A stretch of DNA of 36,698 bases, taken from positions 1-36,698 of the forward strand of contig QHXN01000030.1 in NCBI GenBank assembly GCA_003222975.1. The letters run 5' to 3'. Below the pieces are notes generated by a model, which saw only the letters and a program-made list of their open reading frames with translations, had not been told where the DNA came from and made no database searches. The stretch is from Acidobacteriota bacterium (lineage in GTDB: Bacteria; Acidobacteriota; Blastocatellia; Pyrinomonadales; Pyrinomonadaceae). Shown here in pieces: positions 32,527-36,698 of the stretch. Position 1 is the stretch's first letter. Every line of letters starts with the position of its first letter. The position numbers were made by a program, and so were the translations under genes.

Positions 32527-32605
32527 GCCGTGAACCGTAAACCGTAAACCGTGACGAGATAATTCGTCTTCCACTTGTCACGGTTTACGGTTTACGGTTC
32601 ACGGC
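32527..32605. repeat. Short-word hairpin repeat (CGTAAAC type) in the tRNA array
   Basis: Perfect 29-bp arms 32527-32555 and 32577-32605 built from ACCGTAA words, 21-base loop. Confidence 0.8.
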
Positions 32606-32611
32606 CCTTCA

Positions 32612-32682
32612 GGGCTGGTGATGTAAAGGCTGCATAGAAGTCTTGCAAACTTCTCGTGAGAGTTCGAGTCTCTCCCAGTCCA
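32612..32682 (+). tRNA. tRNA-Ala(TGC)
   Basis: GGGCTGG/CCAGTCC acceptor, GAAGT/ACTTC stem with loop CTTGCAA, T arm GAGAG/CTCTC. The G3-T70 wobble (third pair) is the Ala identity element. Confidence 0.92.
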
Positions 32683-32691
32683 TCTCTGCAA

Positions 32692-32763
32692 TCCGGTGTG
32701 GCCGAGAGGTAAGGCGTCGCATTGTTAATGCGATGGATGGAGGTTCGAGTCCTCCCGCCGGAG
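32692..32763 (+). tRNA. tRNA-Asn(GTT)
   Basis: TCCGGTG/CGCCGGA acceptor, TCGCA/TGCGA stem with loop TTGTTAA, T arm GGAGG/CCTCC. Confidence 0.93.
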
Positions 32764-32804
32764 TTTCGCACATCACGACGAAGGCTAGTAGGCGAGCAGC
32801 CTGC

Positions 32805-32880
32805 GGGGTCGAAGCTCTAGCGGCAGAGCGGTGGACTTTTAATCCATGAGGTGAGAGTTCAAGTCTCTCCGACCCCACCA
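32805..32880 (+). tRNA. tRNA-Lys(TTT)
   Basis: GGGGTCG/CGACCCC acceptor, GTGGA/TCCAT stem with loop CTTTTAA, T loop TTCAAGT, CCA encoded. Confidence 0.93.
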
Positions 32881-32956
32881 ACTTTAAATCACCCCGTCTC
32901 GGACTATCCTGAAATTCACGCGGCGTCTTTCAACATCAGACGCACGCTTCAACTAA

Positions 32957-33032
32957 CGGCGCGTAGCTCATGGCAGGCGAGAGCGCTCGGCTGATAACCG
33001 AGAGGCAGGAGGTTCGACCCCTCCCGCGCCGA
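32957..33032 (+). tRNA. tRNA-Ile(GAT)
   Basis: CGGCGCG/CGCGCCG acceptor, CTCGG/CCGAG stem with loop CTGATAA, T loop TTCGACC. Confidence 0.93.
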
Positions 33033-33039
33033 CTTCCTT

Positions 33040-33111
33040 TGCGGAGTCAGCTAAACGGCAGGCTGCCTGTCTCTGAAGCAGGTCAAGGGGGTTCGAGTCC
33101 TCCCTCCGCAG
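33040..33111 (+). tRNA. tRNA-Gln(CTG), last of the array
   Basis: TGCGGAG/CTCCGCA acceptor, CCTGT/GCAGG stem with loop CTCTGAA, T loop TTCGAGT. 139 bases upstream of the Ro60 start. Confidence 0.9.
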
Positions 33112-33249
33112 TCGCCGTCCGAAGTGACGACCGCTTCGCCGCGCTTATCTTTCACACCCTCAAGATACTTCGGTTTCCGACAGTCCGGCTTGCATGTACG
33201 GCCTCTGCGAAGTCGGAGTGCTCCATTCATTCGAGAGGAGAGAAGGAAG

Positions 33250-34806
33250 ATGGCAAACAAGGCACTTTTCAAGTCGCTCGTGGGCAGGCTCGTCCCGGCG
33301 GCGGACGCGCGCAACGAGGAGCGCGCGCCGGCCTACGCGCTCACGCCGAAGCAGGCGCTCGCTCAGTACGCGGCGACGGGCTGCCTCAGCGCCACGTTCT
33401 ACGCCGGCGCGGAGGAGCAGCTCGCGAAGGTGCTTGAACTGTGCGAGCGTGTCGAGCCGTTGTTCGTCGCGAAGACGGCTGTCTATGCGCGCGAGCGCGG
33501 GCTAATGAAGGACGTGCCGGCGCTCCTGCTCGCCGTGCTCGCGAAGAAGGACACGGCGCTGCTCGCCGCGGTCTTCCCGCGCGTCGCGGACAACGGCAGG
33601 ATGCTTCGCAACTTCGTGCAGATCGTCCGTTCGGGCGCGGCGGGGCGCAAGTCGCTCGGCTCGGCCCCGAAGCGCCTCGTGCGCGAGTGGCTCGAAGCGC
33701 GCGACGACGCGGCGCTCTTCCGCGCGAGCGTGGGCCAGTCGCCCTCGTTCGCCGACATCCTCAAGATGGTGCACCCGAAGCCGCGCGACCCTTCGCGCGA
33801 GGCGCTCTTCGGCTACCTCGTCGGTCGCGACTTCAACCCGGAAGCTCTCCCCGCGCTCGTGCGCCGCTTCGAGGCGTTCAAGGCGGGCGACCGTTCGGTC
33901 GTGCCGGACGTGCCGTTCCAGATGCTTTCGGCTCTCGACCTCGCGACGGCGGAGTGGACGGCGGTCGCGCGCCGCGCGCCGTGGCAGATGACGCGCATGA
34001 ACCTGAACACGTTCGCGCGCCACGGCGTCTTCACTCAGCCCGGCCTCGCCGAGCTGATCGCGCGCCGCCTCGCCGACCCGGAGCAGGTCAGGAAGGCGCG
34101 TGTCTTCCCGTACCAGCTCATGGTCGCTTACGCGAACGCCGACGCACGCGTACCCGGCTTCGTGCGCGACGCGCTCCAGGACGCGATGGAGGTCGCCATC
34201 TCGAACGTGCCGCGCGTCGAGGGCAAGATTTACGTCTGTCCTGACGTTTCGGGTTCGATGCGCTCGCCCGTGACGGGCCTGCGCAAGGGCGCGACGACCG
34301 CCGTGCGTTGCGTTGACGTGGCGGCGCTCGTGGCCGCGTCGGTCGTGCGCCGCAACCCGCGCGCGGAAGTCCTGCCGTTCGAGCACGAGGTCGTGAAGGG
34401 TTTGAGGTTGAACCCGCGCGACAGCGTGATGACGAACGCGCAGAAGCTCGCCGCGGTCGGCGGCGGCGGCACGAATTGCAGCGCACCTCTGCGCCTGCTC
34501 AACGAGCGCAAGGCCGTGGGCGACCTCGTCCTCTACGTCTCGGACAACGAGTCGTGGATGGACGCGGGCGCGGGCCGCGGCACGGCGACAATGCGCGAAT
34601 GGTCGTCGTTCAAGCGCCGCAACCCCGGCGCGCGTCTGGCCTGCGTTGACGTGCAGCCATACGGCACGGTGCAGGCGGCGGAACGCGACGACATCCTCAA
34701 CGTCGGCGGCTTCTCGGATCAGGTCTTCGACGTGGTCGCGGACTTCGCCGCGGGCCGCCTCAACCCCGACCACTGGGTCGGAGTGATCGAGCAGGTCGCT
34801 CTTTGA
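33250..34806 (+). CDS. rsr: TROVE-domain protein, bacterial Ro60 (Rsr) homologue
   Basis: 518 residues from the ATG at 33250, preceded by GAGAGGAGAGAAGGAAG. The N-terminal ~310 residues are HEAT-like TROVE helices (ALFKSLVGRL, AQYAATGCLSATFY, LAKVLELCERVEPLFVAKTAVYARERG, NGRMLRNFVQIVRSG). The C-terminal von Willebrand A domain has the MIDAS DVSGSM (Asp332, Ser334, Ser336), a Thr in GGGTNCSAP and DNESW. Ro60 binds Y RNA on the ring outside and misfolded RNA 3' ends in the ring hole; in bacteria it works with PNPase in RNA decay. It lies between a ~30-gene tRNA array and four Y-RNA-like genes, all on the same strand. No rtcB or PNPase gene adjoins. Confidence 0.95.
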   Translation: MANKALFKSLVGRLVPAADARNEERAPAYALTPKQALAQYAATGCLSATFYAGAEEQLAKVLELCERVEPLFVAKTAVYARERGLMKDVPALLLAVLAKKDTALLAAVFPRVADNGRMLRNFVQIVRSGAAGRKSLGSAPKRLVREWLEARDDAALFRASVGQSPSFADILKMVHPKPRDPSREALFGYLVGRDFNPEALPALVRRFEAFKAGDRSVVPDVPFQMLSALDLATAEWTAVARRAPWQMTRMNLNTFARHGVFTQPGLAELIARRLADPEQVRKARVFPYQLMVAYANADARVPGFVRDALQDAMEVAISNVPRVEGKIYVCPDVSGSMRSPVTGLRKGATTAVRCVDVAALVAASVVRRNPRAEVLPFEHEVVKGLRLNPRDSVMTNAQKLAAVGGGGTNCSAPLRLLNERKAVGDLVLYVSDNESWMDAGAGRGTATMREWSSFKRRNPGARLACVDVQPYGTVQAAERDDILNVGGFSDQVFDVVADFAAGRLNPDHWVGVIEQVAL

Positions 34807-34809
34807 GAA

Positions 34810-34888
34810 TGAGTTCAAAGTTCCAAGTTCAAGGTTCAAAGTTTGCGGCCTTGAACTTGGAGCTTTGAACTTGAAACTTTGAACTTGA
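34810..34888. repeat. Short-word hairpin repeat (AGTTCAA type)
   Basis: GAGTTCAAAGTTCCAAGTTC... (34811-34834) pairs with 34849-34872, one mismatch, then further TTGAAACTTTGAACTT words. Lies between the Ro60 stop and the first Y-like RNA; could end the Ro60 mRNA. Confidence 0.65.
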
Positions 34889-34890
34889 CC

Positions 34891-34961
34891 GGGGCCGAAT
34901 GCAGCCGTGACTACATCACCTGAAACGTGAAAACGTCGTCTCGGCATTTCTTGTCAGCCTC
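34891..34961 (+). ncRNA. Y-RNA-like gene 1
   Basis: Lower stem GGGGCCGA/TCAGCCTC (34891-34898, 34954-34961; one mismatch, one wobble), then ATGCA, upper stem GCCGTGAC/GTCTCGGC (34904-34911, 34938-34945; T.T at position 5), TACAT, a short 26-base interior without tRNA-like arms, ATTTCTTG. Shortest of four related RNAs downstream of Ro60. Confidence 0.65.
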
Positions 34962-34973
34962 TGCTCTTTGAAC

Positions 34974-35069
34974 GTGGCGAATGCTGGTGTGAGTACATGG
35001 TTAACACAGGTTCGACTCCTGTCCCCGCCGTCTTCGACGGCAGGGTTCTCTCACCGATCTTGTCGCCAC
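34974..35069 (+). ncRNA. Y-RNA-like gene 2 with T-arm mimic
   Basis: Lower stem GTGGCGA/TCGCCAC perfect, ATGCT, upper stem GGTGTGAG/CTCTCACC (34986-34993, 35048-35055; T.T at position 5), TACAT, then a tRNA T arm ACAGG-TTCGACT-CCTGT (35006-35022) and an acceptor-like closed stem (35024-35045, GCCGTC/GACGGC core, TTC loop). GATCTTG precedes the closing strand. Fits a YrlA-type Y RNA. Confidence 0.75.
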
Positions 35070-35074
35070 AAAAG

Positions 35075-35148
35075 AGCTGTCAGCGTTCAGCGATCAGCTT
35101 TCAGCTTTTTGTCTTTAGCTGAAAGCTGAGTGCTGATTGCTGACAGCT
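35075..35148. repeat. Short-word hairpin repeat (CAGCTTT type)
   Basis: Arms 35075-35106 and 35117-35148 (AGCTGTCAGCGTTCAGC...) pair with a few mismatches, 10-base loop. Sits between Y-like RNAs 2 and 3. Confidence 0.65.
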
Positions 35149-35152
35149 TTCC

Positions 35153-35257
35153 GGGGTGAATGCCGGAAGGACTACATCTTCAAAGGGCCTCGTGGGGAGT
35201 GATAACCCCGGCGGTCTCTCGACCGCGCCCGACGGTCTTTCCAAACCTTGTCACCCC
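35153..35257 (+). ncRNA. Y-RNA-like gene 3
   Basis: Lower stem GGGGTGA/TCACCCC perfect, ATGCC, upper stem GGAAGGAC/GTCTTTCC (35165-35172, 35235-35242; G.T at position 5), TACAT, interior with hairpins GGGG/CCCC (35194-35209, 8-base loop) and GCGGTC/GACCGC (35211-35226, TCTC loop), then AAACCTTG. No TTCGA T loop. Confidence 0.7.
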
Positions 35258-35271
35258 TTCACGCTTCGGGC

Positions 35272-35407
35272 GGGCGGCGAATGCTGGCGGAACTACATGC
35301 CTTTCACGCCGCAGGTTCCGGGTTCGAGTCCCGGTGGCCGCGACCACTGACGCGGTCATAGCTCAATGGTAGAGCAGCGAACGTTTCGCCGACTCTTGTC
35401 GCCGCCC
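35272..35407 (+). ncRNA. Y-RNA-like gene 4 with circularly permuted tRNA mimic
   Basis: Lower stem GGGCGGCGA/TCGCCGCCC (9 bp, perfect), ATGCT, upper stem GGCGGAAC/GTTTCGCC (35286-35293, 35383-35390; G.T at position 5), TACAT. The interior holds a T arm CCGGG-TTCGAGT-CCCGG (35318-35334), an acceptor-like stem GGCCGCG/CGCGGTC (35336-35342, 35351-35357) closed by loop ACCACTGA, and a canonical D arm GCTCAATGGTAGAGC (35361-35375). GACTCTTG precedes the closing strand. A tRNA finder would likely see only fragments here. Confidence 0.82.
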
Positions 35408-35418
35408 ACTCGTTTTTT
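35399..35418 (+). terminator. Terminator formed by the last Y-like RNA
   Basis: The closing strand of Y-like RNA 4 is followed after ACTCG by TTTTTT (35413-35418). Confidence 0.6.
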
Positions 35419-35449
35419 AGTCGGAGATTTTCAGGCAGGAGTTCTAGTG

Positions 35450-35896
35450 ATGACCACCCTGACGCTTGAGACCGCGACGTTTCGCACGACCGAAGAGATT
35501 CTCGCGCTCGTGCGCGGCTTCGACGACTGTACGCTGCCGCGCGAGCGCTGGACACACGCGGCGCACCTGACGGTCGCGCTCTGGAACCTCCTGCAATACG
35601 ACTGGCCGGAGGCGTTCGCGCGCGTCCGCCTCGGCATCAAGCGCTACAACGCCGCGCACGGCATCGCCACGACGCCTACGGGCGGCTACCACGAGACGCT
35701 GACGCTCTTCTGGCTGCGCCGCGTCCGCTCGTTCCTCGAAGACGGGCGCAACGAGGCCCGCTCGCTCGTCGCCCTCGCCAACGAACTCACAGCCTCCGCC
35801 GACAAGAACCTGCCGCTCGAACACTACACGCGCGAGCGCCTGTTCTCGGCGGAGGCGCGCGCCGGCTGGGTCGAGCCTGACCTGAAGCCGCTCTAG
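35450..35896 (+). CDS. Conserved hypothetical protein
   Basis: 148 residues from the ATG at 35450, with AGGAG 10 bases upstream. A soluble helical protein with a conserved-looking WTHAAHLTVALWNLL segment (two His), a YHETLTLFWL segment and LPLEHYTRERLFS. I have seen this pattern in small hypothetical proteins of many phyla but know no function. The His residues and aromatic surroundings suggest a ligand- or metal-binding helical bundle. It starts 43 bases after the last Y-like RNA but probably belongs to the host ch romosome flank rather than to the island. Confidence 0.7.
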   Translation: MTTLTLETATFRTTEEILALVRGFDDCTLPRERWTHAAHLTVALWNLLQYDWPEAFARVRLGIKRYNAAHGIATTPTGGYHETLTLFWLRRVRSFLEDGRNEARSLVALANELTASADKNLPLEHYTRERLFSAEARAGWVEPDLKPL

Positions 35897-35903
35897 CGTC
35901 GTC

Positions 35904-36698
35904 TCACTGCGCGCGCAGAATCGCCAGCGGCTTGCGCGTAAGCACGTCGAGGCTGGAGAGCGCGCCGACCGCGCCGACCAGAAGGACTGTGGCGGCGACG
36001 CCCAGGAGGTTGACGGCGGGCGCGAGCGTCCAGTCTATCTCGAAGACGTAGCGCGCGACCGCGTAGGAGAGCGCGTCGGCGGCGAGCGCGCCGACGATTC
36101 CGGCGACCAGACCGAGCAGGCCGTACTCCGCGAGCATGATGGTGAGCAGCACGCGCCGTCGCGCGCCGAGAGTCTTCAAGACCGCGGCTTCATAGACGCG
36201 CTGGAACTTCGTCATCGCAATCGAGCCGATCAGTATCAGCACGCCGCTCAGGAGGACGAAGCCGCCGATGAAGGTGACGCCGAGCGTGATGTTAGAAAGT
36301 ATCCGGCTGACGTTGCGCACGATGTCGGCCACGTCTATGACGGAGACGTTCGGGAAGCGGTCAACAATCGCGCGCTGGAAGCGCGAGCGCTCCGGCTCCT
36401 CGGTCGGCCCGTCTATCGCCCCGACGAACATCTGCGGCGCACCTTCGAGCGCGCCGGGCCGGAAGACTATGAGGAAGCCCGTCCGCGAGTTGCGCCAGTC
36501 AACGCGTCGGACGCTCGACACGCGCGCAGTTATCTTGCGACCCTGTATGTCGAACGTGATTGTCGAGCCGAGGTCGAGGCCCGCCGTGCCGCGCATGTCC
36601 TCCTCGATTGAGACTTCCGGCTCGCCCGCTACGCCAGCGTCCCAGAACTTCCCCGCGACGATTGTCTCGTTCGGTTCAAGATTTGGCCGGTAGGTGAC
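35904..36698 (-). CDS. FtsX-like ABC transporter permease, C-terminal part
   Basis: 264 residues visible; the gene is open at the window edge (upstream codons read VTYRPNLEPNETIVAGKFWD). The periplasmic MacB-like region is followed by the FtsX permease domain with three visible helices: LGVTFIGGFVLLSGVLILIG, LTIMLAEYGLLGLVAGIVGALAAD and a last helix AVNLLGVAATVLLVGAVGAL; FQRVYEAAVLKTLGARRRVL is the coupling segment. It ends LTRKPLAILRAQ, typical of the family. Probably part of a lipoprotein- or antimicrobial-peptide-type exporter with an ATPase gene outside the window. Confidence 0.9.
   Translation of the reverse strand, partial: VTYRPNLEPNETIVAGKFWDAGVAGEPEVSIEEDMRGTAGLDLGSTITFDIQGRKITARVSSVRRVDWRNSRTGFLIVFRPGALEGAPQMFVGAIDGPTEEPERSRFQRAIVDRFPNVSVIDVADIVRNVSRILSNITLGVTFIGGFVLLSGVLILIGSIAMTKFQRVYEAAVLKTLGARRRVLLTIMLAEYGLLGLVAGIVGALAADALSYAVARYVFEIDWTLAPAVNLLGVAATVLLVGAVGALSSLDVLTRKPLAILRAQ

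Noticed and set aside
33124..33249. N-terminal extension of the Ro60 homologue
   Set aside because: The extension has no family similarity and the ATG at 33250 has a strong purine-rich SD.
33112..33249. A fifth Y-like RNA between the array and Ro60
   Set aside because: A CCGAAGT/ACTTCGG stem is present but the ATGCN, TACAT and CTTG signatures are not.

Overview
Most likely a chromosomal segment of a GC-rich, Gram-negative-type bacterium. The gene content (DUF6335, DUF4383 and DUF3309 proteins, HemQ, a b6-type cytochrome b with Rieske protein, lipoproteins, a FecR-like protein) and the many short-word hairpin repeats suggest Acidobacteriota (Blastocatellia or a relative). This placement is an inference from style, not a search.

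Left part (1-28,000) is ordinary chromosome in short, mostly minus-strand operons: acnA (cut by the edge); a gatB-SDR-dtd-cyclophilin translation/quality-control operon; rhodanese; DUF4383; mtnA; a nucleotide-sugar pair (epimerase and UDP-glucose dehydrogenase); a FecR-like exported protein; Tat-exported isoaspartyl peptidase; a cysteine-striped protein of unknown function; coaBC; umuD without umuC; DUF3309; a PD-(D/E)XK nuclease abutting tRNA-Arg(CCT); apt; acyP; a 922-aa exported protein; hemQ; a Rieske/cytochrome b-c/cytochrome c electron-transfer cluster; tRNA-Arg(TCG) and a MOSC protein. Gene boundaries are repeatedly marked by long hairpins built from 6-8 nt tandem words.

Right part (28,186-35,418) is the exceptional region. 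A strong promoter/terminator pair brackets a ~360-nt transcript. It is followed by a one-strand array of about 30 tRNA genes (28,785-33,111) that together carry anticodons for all 20 amino acids (Trp tentative), interrupted by two HNH nuclease genes. Directly downstream come a TROVE-domain Ro60 homologue (33,250-34,806) and then four tandem RNAs (34,891-35,407). These RNAs share one architecture: a lower stem ending in GA, ATGCN, an 8-nt upper stem, TACAT, a variable interior, then the upper strand, CTTG and the closing strand TC... I interpret them as Y RNAs. The last one contains a circularly permuted tRNA mimic: T arm, closed acceptor stem with ACCA in its loop, D arm. The fourth RNA is followed by a T-run.

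Together this looks like a tRNA-array/Ro60/Y-RNA island. Ro60 proteins bind Y RNAs and defective structured RNAs, so a Ro60-Y RNA complex specialised for many, often aberrant, array tRNAs is a reasonable hypothesis. Many array tRNAs are odd: C33 instead of U33, Leu anticodons without a long variable arm, a class II tRNA with a Glu anticodon, elements with no T loop, and one anticodon loop that is ambiguous between TCA and CAA. The window ends with a conserved hypothetical gene and the 3' part of an FtsX-type permease gene.
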